64,000 nucleotides of DNA from CAVPUA01 sp963708805 (GTDB lineage Bacteria > Actinomycetota > Actinomycetes > Mycobacteriales > Jatrophihabitantaceae), in contig CAVPUA010000001.1 in assembly GCA_963708805.1 (NCBI GenBank), positions 62,001 through 126,000 of the forward strand, read 5' to 3'. Below the pieces are notes generated by a model that was not told where the DNA came from, searched no databases, and saw only the letters and a list, made by a program, of their open reading frames with translations. This document shows, one piece after another, positions 26,210 to 34,670 of this stretch. The position numbers and the translations under genes are program-made. Positions within the stretch are counted from its first letter, which is position 1, and every line of letters begins with the position of its first letter.

Positions 26210-27015
26210 CCGATGTGCAGGTCAAGCACGGCAACGTGGTCACCGACTCGTGGTTGATGACCACGCGCCTGCTCAAGCAGGTCCTGCGCGTGCCCGACCT
26301 GTTGATCTTCTCGATCATCCAGCCGGTCATGTTCGTGCTGCTGTTCCGCTACGTCTTCGGCGGGGCGATCAACGTCGGTCACGGGTCGTACGTGCAGTAC
26401 CTGATGCCGGGCATCTTCGTCCAGACGCTGCTGTTCAACGGTGCCGCCACCGGTATCGGGATGGCCGACGACCTGCAGAAGGGCCTGGTCGATCGCTTCC
26501 GGTCGCTGCCGATCTCGCGGTCGGCGCTGTTGATCGGCCGCGGCATCAGCGACCTGCTTCGCTCGACGTTGATCTTCGCGATCATGCTGGTGGTCGGCGT
26601 GCTGACCGGCTTCCGTTTCAGCGGGGGAGTGCTCGGCGCGATCGCCGGAACGGTGCTCATGCTCGGGTTCAGTTTCGCGTTCAGCTGGATCGGCATCTTC
26701 ATCGGCCTGAGCGTCAAGACCGTCGAGGCGGCGCAGTCGGGCGGCTTCATCTGGCTGTTCCCGCTGACGTTCGCGAGCTCGGCGTTCGTCCGTACGGATT
26801 CGATGCCGAGCTGGCTACAGGGGTTCGCGAACCACAATCCGGTCACGGTCGTGGTCAACAGCGTGCGGCGGCTCTACCTTTCTGACGAGTTGGCCCACCA
26901 GTTCGCGGTGCCGTCGCTGGGCGGCCAACTCGCTCAGTCGCTGGCCTGGCTGGCGTTCGTCCTCGTCGTATTCGTCGCGCTGTCGGTGGCGAAGTTCCGG
27001 AGAATGTCTCGATGA
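26206..27015 (+). CDS. ABC-2 type exporter permease, DrrB type
   Basis: Intact, 269 residues, start ATG at 26206 inside the end of the ATPase gene (ATGA-type overlap). Six membrane segments: LLIFSIIQPVMFVLLFRYVF, YLMPGIFVQTLLFNGAA, LIFAIMLVVGVLTGF, GAIAGTVLMLGFSFAFSWIG, GGFIWLFPLTFASSAFV and LAWLAFVLVVFVALSVAK. The segment FANHNPVTVVVNSVRRLYL before the last helix is typical of ABC-2 permeases of the drug-resistance type. It forms the channel for the preceding ATPase. Confidence 0.9.
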   Translation: MTDVQVKHGNVVTDSWLMTTRLLKQVLRVPDLLIFSIIQPVMFVLLFRYVFGGAINVGHGSYVQYLMPGIFVQTLLFNGAATGIGMADDLQKGLVDRFRSLPISRSALLIGRGISDLLRSTLIFAIMLVVGVLTGFRFSGGVLGAIAGTVLMLGFSFAFSWIGIFIGLSVKTVEAAQSGGFIWLFPLTFASSAFVRTDSMPSWLQGFANHNPVTVVVNSVRRLYLSDELAHQFAVPSLGGQLAQSLAWLAFVLVVFVALSVAKFRRMSR

Positions 27016-27470
27016 CCTCGATCGACGCGCTGGATGCCCGGTTGCTGCGCGAGCTCGCGTCGGGGCCGCGGGTCGGCGTGCTCGAACTGTCGCGCCGACT
27101 GCGGGTGGCCCGGGGCACGGTGCAGGCCCGCCTCGACCGGCTCGTGGAGAAGGGCGTGATCGAGACGTTCGCGCCCACCCTCGATCCCGAGGCGCTCGGT
27201 TTCCGGGTGACGGCCTTCGCGACGCTCGAGATCCGGCAGGGTCGCGGCGAGGACGTCCTGGCTCACCTCGAGTCGATCCCCGAGGTGCTCGAGGTGCACA
27301 CCATCACCGGGCAGGGCGACATGCTGTGCCGGCTGGTCGCCACGTCGAATCCTGATCTGCAACGGGTGCTCAACCTGGTGACCCACTTCGAGGCGATCCT
27401 GCGGACCTCGACGGTCATCGCGATGTCGAATCCGGTGCGCTACCGCGTCCTGCCGCTGGTCGGCGAGTGA
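27012..27470 (+). CDS. Lrp/AsnC family transcriptional regulator
   Basis: Intact, 152 residues. N-terminal winged HTH (about 3-50, LDARLLRELASGPRVGVLEL then RLRVARGTVQARLDRLVEKG) and a C-terminal RAM ligand-binding domain (about 70-150, VTAFATLEIRQG and EVHTITGQGDMLCRLVA). The GxGDMLC-type loop is where amino acids bind in the family. It overlaps the permease gene by four bases, so it is translated with the exporter and probably controls it in response to a small molecule. The coupled Lrp is unusual; TetR is more common with DrrAB. Confidence 0.88.
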   Translation: MTSIDALDARLLRELASGPRVGVLELSRRLRVARGTVQARLDRLVEKGVIETFAPTLDPEALGFRVTAFATLEIRQGRGEDVLAHLESIPEVLEVHTITGQGDMLCRLVATSNPDLQRVLNLVTHFEAILRTSTVIAMSNPVRYRVLPLVGE

Positions 27471-27667
27471 TTCCGCTCGTCAGCCCGGCCACCCATCCAC
27501 GACGGCCACCTCTACGTGGTCAGTGAAGAGCTGCTGGCCGCTCACCGCAGCCGGTACAGGACGCGCCCGGCCTGACGTCCCCGCCTTGTGCCTCACCTGT
27601 GGCCCGCGGCACCCGAATTGGCGGTGGCCGACCCACAAATCGTGCACAAAGTGGGCCGAGGACCCGG

Positions 27668-28177
27668 TCAGCCGCTGAAGGGCTCGGCCTTCACGAGCGT
27701 CACCTTGATGGTCTTGCCGTTGGGCGTCTCATAGGTCACGCTCTCGCCCTCCCGGGCGCCGGTCAGCGCCTTGCCGAGCGGAGACGCGGCCGAGTACACG
27801 TCGATGCCGGCCGTGGCCGCCTCTTCGCGAGATCCGATCAGGAAGCTTTCGATCTCGTCGTCGTCGCCGAAACGCACGCTGACGACCTTGCCGGGGCCGG
27901 CGGTCCCGTCACTCGGCGGCGCCTCGCCCACCTTGGCATCGCGCAGCAGGGCCTGGAGCTGCAGGATCCGACCCTCTTGCTTGCCCTGCTCCTCGCGGGC
28001 GGCGTGGTAACCGCCGTTCTCCTTGAGATCGCCCTCTTCGCGGCGGTCGTTGATCTCCTGAGCCATGGCGGGACGGTTGGCGACGAGCCGGTCGAGCTCG
28101 GCCGACAAGCGGTCGTACGCCTCCTGCGTCAGCCAGGTGGTCGGTTCCTGGGCGGATGCGGTGTCGTTGCTGGTCAC
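27668..28177 (-). CDS. greA: Transcription elongation factor GreA
   Basis: 169 residues, intact. GTG start at 28177 (MTSNDTASAQEPTTWLTQEAYDRL) after a GCAGGAG Shine-Dalgarno. The N-terminal coiled coil carries the acidic tip EINDRREEGDLKENGGYHAA, which enters the RNA polymerase secondary channel and stimulates transcript cleavage in backtracked complexes. The C-terminal FKBP-like domain contains YSAASPLGKALTGAREGESV. The extended N-terminus is normal for actinobacteria. It is divergent from mca, with 127 bases between the starts. Confidence 0.93.
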   Translation of the reverse strand: MTSNDTASAQEPTTWLTQEAYDRLSAELDRLVANRPAMAQEINDRREEGDLKENGGYHAAREEQGKQEGRILQLQALLRDAKVGEAPPSDGTAGPGKVVSVRFGDDDEIESFLIGSREEAATAGIDVYSAASPLGKALTGAREGESVTYETPNGKTIKVTLVKAEPFSG

Positions 28178-28304
28178 GGGAAAATCTCCTGCTGGTGGGC
28201 GACGGTGCCTGCGACGGTCGTGGGTCAGTCGTAGGACGACGAACGACGAACGTAACACCGCAACGACGGGGGCAGGCGAAACATCGACGCCGGAATCGGG
28301 GACA

Positions 28305-29222
28305 ATGGTGGCCGTGACGACCACTCCCGAGACCGATCGCCTGCGCCTCATGGCGGTGCACGCCCACCCGGACGACGAGTCCAGCAAGGGTGCGGCCACG
28401 ATGGCACGCTACGTCGACGAGGGCGTGGACGTGCTGGTCGTCACCTGCACCGGCGGTGAGCGGGGGAGCATCCTCAACCCGGCGTTGCAGGGCCGGGCCG
28501 ACATCGAGGCCAACATCGCCGCCATTCGTCGAGACGAGATGACCCGTGCCCGCGAAATCCTCGGCGTGCACCAGGTCTGGCTCGGTTTCGTCGACTCGGG
28601 CCTGCCCGAGGGTGATCCACTACCGCCGCTACCCGAAGGCTGCTTCGGTCTCATCCCGGTCGAGGTCGGTGCCGAAGCCCTGGTTCGCGAGATCCGGGCG
28701 TTCCGTCCGCACGTGATCACGACGTACGACGAGAACGGCGGTTATCCGCACCCCGATCACATCATGACCCACAAGATCACCATCGCGGCCTTCGACGCCG
28801 CTGCCGATGCCGACGCCTTTCCCGAGGCGGGCGACCCGTGGCAGCCGCTCAAGCTCTACTACGACATCGGGTTCAGCCCGGAGCGCTTCCGGGCCCTGGA
28901 TCTGGCCATGACCGAACGCGGCCTCGAGTCGCCGTTCGAGGAGCTCAAGAAGCGCTGGCAGGAACGCGCCGACGACCCGGATCGCCGCGTCGCCAACATG
29001 ACCACCCGCGTCCCGTGCGGTGAGTGGTTCGAGCGTCGCGATGCCGCCCTGCTGGCGCACGCCACGCAGGTCGACCCCAACGGCTGGTTCTTCAAGGTGC
29101 CGCTGGCCGTCCAGCGCGAGGTGTGGGGCACCGAGGACTTCGAGTTGGTGCGCTCGCTCGTCGACTCGACGATCCCCGAGGACGACCTGTTCGCGGGCGT
29201 GCGCGAGAAGGTCAGCCCGTGA
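28305..29222 (+). CDS. mca: Mycothiol S-conjugate amidase
   Basis: Intact, 305 residues. Mca cleaves mycothiol conjugates of toxins to a mercapturic acid, which is exported, and GlcN-Ins, which is recycled. The zinc motif MAVHAHPDDESSKGAATMAR is near residues 16-35, and the second zinc/substrate region is TTYDENGGYPHPDHIMTH. The C-terminal WFFKVPLAVQREVWGTEDFE supports Mca over the shorter paralogue MshB. ATG at 28305 is used; GTG at 28308 or 28314 is equally possible. The stop codon overlaps the start of a small membrane protein gene (TGATG), an arrangement seen in other actinobacteria. It marks the organism as a mycothiol producer. Confidence 0.92.
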   Translation: MVAVTTTPETDRLRLMAVHAHPDDESSKGAATMARYVDEGVDVLVVTCTGGERGSILNPALQGRADIEANIAAIRRDEMTRAREILGVHQVWLGFVDSGLPEGDPLPPLPEGCFGLIPVEVGAEALVREIRAFRPHVITTYDENGGYPHPDHIMTHKITIAAFDAAADADAFPEAGDPWQPLKLYYDIGFSPERFRALDLAMTERGLESPFEELKKRWQERADDPDRRVANMTTRVPCGEWFERRDAALLAHATQVDPNGWFFKVPLAVQREVWGTEDFELVRSLVDSTIPEDDLFAGVREKVSP

Positions 29223-29530
29223 TGCACCCCGGGCTCTACCAGGCCGCTGCCTGGCTGGCCGACGACGGCGACGGCGGTGGCGAGTCGAAGAAGTCCGGGC
29301 CGCTCGGCCTGGTCGTGATCATCGTGCTGTGCGTCGGCTGCTACTTCCTCTTCAAGTCGATGTCCAAGCATCTGAAGAAGGTGCGCGAGGACTTCCCCGC
29401 CAAGCAGGCGGGATCGGCGCCGAGCGGTCCGCCCGGGCCGGCATCGCCCACGTCGTCGGTCGAGCCGGCCACCGCGACGGACGAGCAGCTGCCGGCACCG
29501 ACGCCCGACTCCTCACCTCGGGACCGATAG
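29222..29530 (+). CDS. Small single-pass membrane protein coupled to mca
   Basis: Intact, 102 residues. Residues about 26-46 (GPLGLVVIIVLCVGCYFLFKS) form one membrane helix, followed by a basic stretch (SMSKHLKKVREDF) that should stay cytoplasmic and a Pro/Ser/Thr/Ala-rich tail. The ATG overlaps the mca stop codon by one base, so translation is coupled. A similar small protein follows mca in related genomes as I recall it. It may tether the amidase at the membrane, but that is inference only. Confidence 0.75.
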   Translation: MHPGLYQAAAWLADDGDGGGESKKSGPLGLVVIIVLCVGCYFLFKSMSKHLKKVREDFPAKQAGSAPSGPPGPASPTSSVEPATATDEQLPAPTPDSSPRDR

Positions 29531-29571
29531 CCGCGCCTGCCGCTGAGATGCGTCCCGGGGTTGGCTGATCG

Positions 29572-30009
29572 TCAGTCGGGCCGTACCCGTCCTCGGCCGG
29601 CCTTGATCTGCGAGCGCTGCTTCTTCGCGTCCAGCCGGCGCTGCCGGGCGGCGCGCGAGGGACGGGTGGCCCGCCGCTCGACGTCCGGCACGAAGGCATC
29701 GCGCAGCAGGTTGAGCATCCGCCCGCGGGCAGCTTGGCGGTTCTGCAGTTGCGAGCGCTGCTCGGACGCCACGATCGTCAGCACGCCATTGGTCAGCCGC
29801 ACGCCCAGCCGGTCGAGCAGCAGCGCGCGCTGAACGTCGTCCAGGGACGGCGAGCCGGCGACGTCCCAACTCAGCGACACCCGGCTGTCGGTCGTGTTGA
29901 CGCCCTGGCCGCCCGGCCCCGACGAGCGGCTGAACCGCTCGACCAACTCGTCGTCGGGGATCTCCAGGCCACGCGGCAGGCCGCGGCTGGGCGGCACCGT
30001 CACGCTCAC
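29572..30009 (-). CDS. arfB: Alternative ribosome-rescue factor / peptidyl-tRNA hydrolase ArfB
   Basis: Intact, 145 residues. The catalytic loop RFSRSSGPGGQGVNTTDSRV contains GGQ near residue 34, which hydrolyses peptidyl-tRNA on stalled ribosomes. There is no codon-recognition domain, so it is not a full release factor. The basic C-terminal tail (RRATRPSRAARQRRLDAKKQRSQIK) is the ArfB hallmark that slides into the empty mRNA channel. The start overlaps the end of pepP by four bases, so the two are one transcript. Confidence 0.93.
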   Translation of the reverse strand: MSVTVPPSRGLPRGLEIPDDELVERFSRSSGPGGQGVNTTDSRVSLSWDVAGSPSLDDVQRALLLDRLGVRLTNGVLTIVASEQRSQLQNRQAARGRMLNLLRDAFVPDVERRATRPSRAARQRRLDAKKQRSQIKAGRGRVRPD

Positions 30010-31487
30010 GGGACGGCAGGGGTCGACTGGACGTCACGCATCCAGGCGGTGATCTCCTCCGGGTCGCGGGGCAGCGCGGCCGACAGGTTCACCGCGGCCC
30101 GGTCGGTCACCAGGATGTCGTCCTCGATGCGGACACCGATGCCGCGGAACTCGGCCGGGACGGTGCGGTCGTTGGCCTGGAAGTACAGCCCGGGCTCGAC
30201 CGTCAGCACGTAGCCGGCGTGCAGCGGCCCGTCGCGATAGAGCTCGTTGCGGGCCGCGGCGCAGTCGTGCACGTCGATGCCGAGCATGTGCGACACGCCG
30301 TGCAGGGTGTACCGGCGGTGCAACCCGGCGCCGGGACGCTCGGGATCGGGGTCGCAGCTGACGTCGGCCGACACCTCGAGGATTCCCCACTTGTGCAGAT
30401 GCTCGGCGAGCACGTACATCGCGGCGCGGTGGGCGGCCAGGAAGTCGGCGCCGGCGTTGACCTCGGCGATGCCGGCCGCCTGCGCCTCTTCGACCGCCCG
30501 ATAGACCTGCAGCTGCGCGGGGGACCAGTTGCCGTCGACGGGCAGTGTGCGGGTGACGTCGGCGGTGTAGAGCTCGTCGGTCTCGACGCCCATGTCGGCC
30601 AGCAGCAGCTGTCCGGCGGTGATCACCCGTGATTGCGCCACCAGTGCAGGACGGTGCCGTGAACGCCGGCGCCGACGATCGACGTGTAGCCGACCTGATT
30701 GCCTTCCAGGCGGGCTCGACGCCAGAACGTGCCCTCGAGCCAGCGCTCACCACGGACGTCCGAACGGCCGATGACGTTCGGCAGTTCACGCACCACGTCG
30801 GCGAACCCGCGCGTGGTCGCGTCGCAGGCGGCCTGAAGCCGGGCGATCTCCCACTCGTCCTTCACCAGGCGCAGCTCGTCGATGGTCTGGGCCAGTGCGC
30901 CGGATCCACCGCCGGGCAGCAGGGCCTCGACCTCGACATCGACGCCGGCGAGCACAAGGGCGTCGGCGTCGCTCCAGCGCGGCCAGGTCAGGGCGCAGCT
31001 CGCCGAGCCCGCGGGTGCTGAGCCCGAGGACGGCGGTCGTCTCGTCCGGGGTGGGGACGTTGCCGACCCACAGCGCCCCGTAGGACCGGCTCGCGAAGTA
31101 GCCCACCTCGCCCGGACCGGCGTATTCGCGGACGTAGAGCGTCGCGTCGTGCGTCGAGCCGTGGGGCGTCAGCACGAGCACCGCGCCCTCGACGGTCTCA
31201 CCCGTCAGCCAGGTGAACGAGCTGTTCGCGCGGAAGTCGAAGTCGGTGTCGTTGGCCCGCGGGCGCAGCGGGCCTGCGGGAATCACCATTAATTTCCCAG
31301 GGAATCTCGCCGACAAGGCGCTGCGTCGGGCCGCGGTGAACGCCGCGCCGTCCGGTCGCGCCGGGTGCGGCATCGGCGCCGCCGGGTCCCAACCCTCGGC
31401 GATGGCCTCACGAAGTGGACGGGGCAGCGGGATGTCGTACGAGGTCGCGTCGGCTTCCGGAGCCGGTTCGGACGTGGGCTGCGTCAT
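30006..31487 (-). CDS. pepP: Xaa-Pro aminopeptidase
   Basis: About 493 residues. N-terminal creatinase-like domain (MTQPTSEPAPEADATSYDIP and RANSSFTWLTG) followed by the pita-bread metallopeptidase core. Metal ligands are visible in LLADMGVE, DVTRTLPVDG, LHGVSHMLGIDVHD, VEPGLYF and GVRIEDDILV. The enzyme removes N-terminal residues preceding proline. Frame breaks near 30968 and 30637; in both, one base appears to be missing (for example RNHG then VITAGQLLLAD), unlike the added bases elsewhere in this window. Otherwise complete, so probably functional. It overlaps arfB downstream. Confidence 0.87.
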
Positions 31488-31507
31488 GCCTCGATCGTAG
31501 TTGCGAT

Positions 31508-31539
31508 GATGCCGCCAGAAGACGATGCCGCCAGAAGAC
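31508..31539. repeat. 16-bp tandem duplication upstream of pepP
   Basis: GATGCCGCCAGAAGAC occurs at 31508-31523 and 31524-31539, followed by GATGCC as the start of a third copy. It lies between the pepP start and the stop of the mycothiol-dependent isomerase-like gene. Confidence 0.8.
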
Positions 31540-31550
31540 GATGCCCGCCG

Positions 31551-32303
31551 CTAGAAACCCGGGAACGCCGTCCGCAATGCGTCGAGCCGGTCGTCGTCGA
31601 CGCCCGCGGGGGTGTGGTCGGGGTCCAGGCGTCCGAAGATCAGCCGGATGAACGACTCGGCCGGCAGCACGAGCGCCTCGGTGCCGTCCGCATCCGGGTC
31701 GACGCTCACCTCGGGCGTCAGCGTGATCGTGTAGTTGCGCTCGGGCTCGAGAGTCGCCACTCGAATCGGGGCCAGGTCGGTCGGCTTGCCGCTGCGGGCC
31801 GCCGTCCTCGGCACCGTGTCGACGAGCAGTTCGACGGCGTCGGGGGCGAGCGTCGCCGACGGGTCGAGCGCCACCGCGACGTCCCAGGCGTGAATCGCGT
31901 GCTCACCCAGTCGCATGGCCAGCAGCCCGGCGAGGTCGACGTCCCCACCGAACAGGAAGATCGGGAACGCGGCCTTGTCCTTGTCACTCAGGTTCTCGAT
32001 CCGCGTCACGAAGGCCTCGTTGGCGGCGATGCTCTCGCTGACCTGCTCCGCCGGGGGCAGCGCGTTCCACCGGTCCCAGATGGGGACGAAGACGTCCGAC
32101 CCGGGCAGTGCCTCGCCGGCGAACGCGGCGTCGAGGAACAACCCGAAGATCTCGGACTGGCTGCCCAGGTGCGAGGCGACGTCGGCGATCGTCCACTCGG
32201 TGTCGTACGACTGGCTCTGTTCCTGCCCCGCGTCGAGCGAACTCAACAACGCCGCCAGCCGATCGTGCGAGGCGCGGGTGGCAGTGATCCAGGCGTCGGT
32301 CAT
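31551..32303 (-). CDS. Maleylpyruvate isomerase family mycothiol-dependent enzyme
   Basis: Intact, 250 residues. N-terminal DinB/MDMPI four-helix domain: SHDRLAALLSSLDAGQE, the metal His in IADVASHLGSQSEIFG and the second cluster in RLGEHAIHAWDVAVAL (HxxHxWD). The C-terminal part (about 180-250, IRVATLEPERNYTITLTPEV and ESFIRLIFGRLDP) is the SCP2-like domain of the family. Members use mycothiol as cofactor or bind it as S-transferases. With mca nearby it supports mycothiol metabolism, although the reaction catalysed here is unknown. It lies 13 bases after the stop side of the oxidoreductase gene on the same strand. Confidence 0.85.
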   Translation of the reverse strand: MTDAWITATRASHDRLAALLSSLDAGQEQSQSYDTEWTIADVASHLGSQSEIFGLFLDAAFAGEALPGSDVFVPIWDRWNALPPAEQVSESIAANEAFVTRIENLSDKDKAAFPIFLFGGDVDLAGLLAMRLGEHAIHAWDVAVALDPSATLAPDAVELLVDTVPRTAARSGKPTDLAPIRVATLEPERNYTITLTPEVSVDPDADGTEALVLPAESFIRLIFGRLDPDHTPAGVDDDRLDALRTAFPGF

Positions 32304-32316
32304 GGTGCTCCCAGTT

Positions 32317-33492
32317 TCAGAGGACTTCGAACTTCATACCGGCTGCAGTCAGCCGGGTGATCATCGCGTCGCCGGCCGCGGACACCGGGGTCAGCTGGCC
32401 GCTCAACTTCGGAACGTCATCGAAGCTTAGGGCGAGCGCCATCTCGGCCAGCATCTTGGCCGTCTCGTCATAGCCGGGATCGCCACCGGAGACGCGGGTG
32501 ATGACCTCATGGCCGCCGGCACTGCCCTTGAATGTCACCCGAAACCAGCTCTTCGCGCGCCGCTCGGGCGACGGCCCGTCACCGGAATCGATCCGCTTGA
32601 GCAGCAGCTGCCGCAGTGGTGGCACCTGGGCCGCCGCGAAGGCGCCGCCGACCGCGGCCGCCGCGCCCCCGACGGTCGCGAGACGCTTCACCGAGGCGTA
32701 GTGGCTGTAGGAGAAGTCCGGCCCGTAGCGCGGATTCGCGCGGGCCGAACGGCCGACGACCGCTCCGTCGATCGTCGGCAGCGGCACCGCCCACGCGTTG
32801 ATCACCGGCTCGCGGTGCAGGGTGCCCGGCACCGATCGAGCCCGTCGCCCTTCAGTTCTCGGCTCGACGCGTTTGCGGTCGCGCGCGGCCTGCCGATTCT
32901 GCCGGGGCCGGCTGAAGCCGGTGATCGCCGAATGGAACGTGCCGCCCGAGAAGGTGCCATGCGCGCGAAGGAATCCCTCGACCTTGACCGGGACGTCTTC
33001 GGGCAGCTGCAGGACGGTGAAGTACGCGCCCAGATCATGCGGGATCGAGTCGAAGCCGCAGCAGTGCACGAGGCGCGCACCCGTCTCGACCGCGCGCGCG
33101 TGATGCCGGACGTAGGTGGTGTCGACGAACTCGGGCTCACCCGTCAGGTCGACGTAGTCCGTACCCGCGTCGGCGCACGCCGCCACCAGCGCGTCGCCGT
33201 ACAGCACGTACGGACCGACGGTGGTGATCACCAGCCGCGTGCTCGCGGCCAGCGCGCGCAGCGATTCGCCATCGTCGACGTCGGCCGTGATCAACGGCAG
33301 GTCGCGCAGCCGGACGTCGATCTCGGCGAGGTGACCGCGGACGACCGCGAGCTTGGCCGGATTTCGCCCGGCGATCGCCCAGGCGCACCCGACGGGGGCG
33401 TGGCGCGCCAGGTACTCGGCGGTCAGGCGGCCGGTGAAGCCGGTGGCGCCGAACAACACGATGTCGTACGGACGATCGTCGCTACTGACCAT
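32317..33492 (-). CDS. Saccharopine-dehydrogenase-like NAD(P)-binding oxidoreductase
   Basis: Intact, 391 residues. The N-terminal Rossmann motif is IVLFGATGFTGRLTAEYLAR (GxTGxxG), followed by VITTVGPYVLYGDALVAACA, YVDLTGEPEFVDTTY and RLVHCCGFDSIPHDLGAYFT. These are typical of the trans-acting enoyl reductase/saccharopine reductase-like family (mycobacterial Rv2449c and Rv2953 type). Near the C-terminus AAAVGGAFAAAQVPPLRQLL may touch the membrane. Relatives act in lipid tailoring; the substrate here is unknown. A 22-bp duplication of the start region places a ten-codon upstream reading frame over the start codon. Confidence 0.85.
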   Translation of the reverse strand: MVSSDDRPYDIVLFGATGFTGRLTAEYLARHAPVGCAWAIAGRNPAKLAVVRGHLAEIDVRLRDLPLITADVDDGESLRALAASTRLVITTVGPYVLYGDALVAACADAGTDYVDLTGEPEFVDTTYVRHHARAVETGARLVHCCGFDSIPHDLGAYFTVLQLPEDVPVKVEGFLRAHGTFSGGTFHSAITGFSRPRQNRQAARDRKRVEPRTEGRRARSVPGTLHREPVINAWAVPLPTIDGAVVGRSARANPRYGPDFSYSHYASVKRLATVGGAAAAVGGAFAAAQVPPLRQLLLKRIDSGDGPSPERRAKSWFRVTFKGSAGGHEVITRVSGGDPGYDETAKMLAEMALALSFDDVPKLSGQLTPVSAAGDAMITRLTAAGMKFEVL

Positions 33493-33534
33493 GGGTGAGA
33501 ACTCTATTGGCCATGGGTGAGAACTCTATTGGCC
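33491..33534. repeat. 22-bp tandem duplication over a start codon
   Basis: ATGGGTGAGAACTCTATTGGCC (22 bp) occurs at 33491-33512 and again at 33513-33534. On the minus strand each copy ends with the start-codon context of the oxidoreductase gene, so there are two ATGs. The upstream one opens a ten-codon frame (MANRVLTHGQ) that stops inside the real start region. Confidence 0.9.
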
Positions 33535-33809
33535 CAGCGGCAGTCGGCGGCGTCGAGCCCGCGGCGTCATCTGTCCAGAAAGTCTCCGGAACGGTCACGA
33601 TTAGTCATTCTGGTTACTCTGTGCGATAGTAACGACGTCGCCTAACACAGAACCAACTTCGGCCTGGAGATCAGTCCCCGGCGACGGACACTCCCGTAGG
33701 CCCGCCTCCACCACGTGAGTACTTTGTGCCGTTCGCGGCCCAAACTCCACCTGCGATGAAGCCGGCCTGGCGTTCCTTGCTGCTGTACGTGACCCGCGAG
33801 GCGACCCCG
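33535..33809. other. Intergenic region upstream of the secreted HExxH protein
   Basis: No gene is supported here. There is an inverted repeat GTTACT (33613-33618)/AGTAAC (33628-33633) with a nine-base spacer, in a locally A/T-richer stretch that could hold the promoter of the downstream gene. A longer N-terminus from ATG 33756 is open in frame with that gene but lacks a signal-like start, so the later ATG is preferred. Confidence 0.5.
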
Positions 33810-34601
33810 ATGAAAACTCCCATGAAGTACGTGTTCGGCCCACTGTCCGTCCTGGTGTCGATCGGGATCGCCGTCTCGGCGGCCCCCGCACTCGGATCCA
33901 GCAGTCGCACCGCGTCGACCGACGCCGCCGCGTTCTCGATGCCGGCCGAGCCCGTCGTCGCATCGACCGCGAGTCCGGTGACCGCCGCTCCGGCGAGCCC
34001 GGTGACCGCCGCTCCGGCGGCGGTGCCGACGTCCGCGTACCCGATCGAGCACGTCCAGCCGGTGAGTTCCCCCTCGGCCGTGGTGACGACCAAGGCGGCA
34101 CCCGTCACGGCCGTCCCCGCCCCGGCGGCGGCCAGCACCGTTGACGCGAACACGGCGTACATCATCGCCATGTACGAGGCGGTCGTCCCGGCGGGGGAAC
34201 GCGCCGCGCTGGCGGGCCGCTATGTCGTGGGCTACGACCTCCCCGGCCTGTCGTGCGGAACCGGCTGCACGGGGATGTTCGGCGCCCAAGCCCGATCCTC
34301 GTTCAACGCCGCCTTCTTCGCCCAGTCGAAGGCCTATCAGCGCAACACCATCGCGCATGAAGCGGCACACGCCTACGGATTCCTGGTGTTCGCCAACTAC
34401 GCGACGCCGAGCTGGGCGACGGTCGGCGGCTGGCAGGCCGAGTTCAACGCCGCCGATCGGAGCTTCGCCGGCAAGTACGACGCGGAGGCGTGGGCGGCCT
34501 GTGTCGCCTGGCAGGAGTCCGGCTTCAACAACTTGGTCAACCAGATCAGTCACGTCTGCACAACGGCGGCCGCCGCCCTGGCCGTGGCCCAGATCTCCTA
34601 G
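33810..34601 (+). CDS. Secreted HExxH putative zinc metallopeptidase-like protein
   Basis: 263 residues from ATG 33810 (MKTPMKYVFGPLSVLVSIGI), a signal peptide ending near APALG. Residues about 30-115 are a low-complexity Pro/Ala/Ser/Thr/Val linker containing SPVTAAPA twice. The folded C-terminal domain (about 115-263) holds TIAHEAAHAYGFLVF with the HExxH motif at residue 183, and 40 to 50 residues later KYDAEAWAACVAWQESG, where the Glu could be the third zinc ligand. Four cysteines (SCGTGC, AACVAW, HVCTTA) could form disulfides. I cannot name the family. The alternative is a non-enzymatic wall protein, but the spacing supports a peptidase. Confidence 0.65.
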   Translation: MKTPMKYVFGPLSVLVSIGIAVSAAPALGSSSRTASTDAAAFSMPAEPVVASTASPVTAAPASPVTAAPAAVPTSAYPIEHVQPVSSPSAVVTTKAAPVTAVPAPAAASTVDANTAYIIAMYEAVVPAGERAALAGRYVVGYDLPGLSCGTGCTGMFGAQARSSFNAAFFAQSKAYQRNTIAHEAAHAYGFLVFANYATPSWATVGGWQAEFNAADRSFAGKYDAEAWAACVAWQESGFNNLVNQISHVCTTAAAALAVAQIS

Positions 34602-34670
34602 CCCGGCGCCGACCGCCGCGGAGCGGATCGGTTCGAGGGTCGAGAATCGAGGGATGGATGTCTCGAGCAC

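Noticed and set aside
27471..27667. A small gene between the Lrp regulator and greA
   Set aside because: No frame with a credible start, Shine-Dalgarno or codon pattern was found; the 197 bases appear to be plain intergenic sequence.
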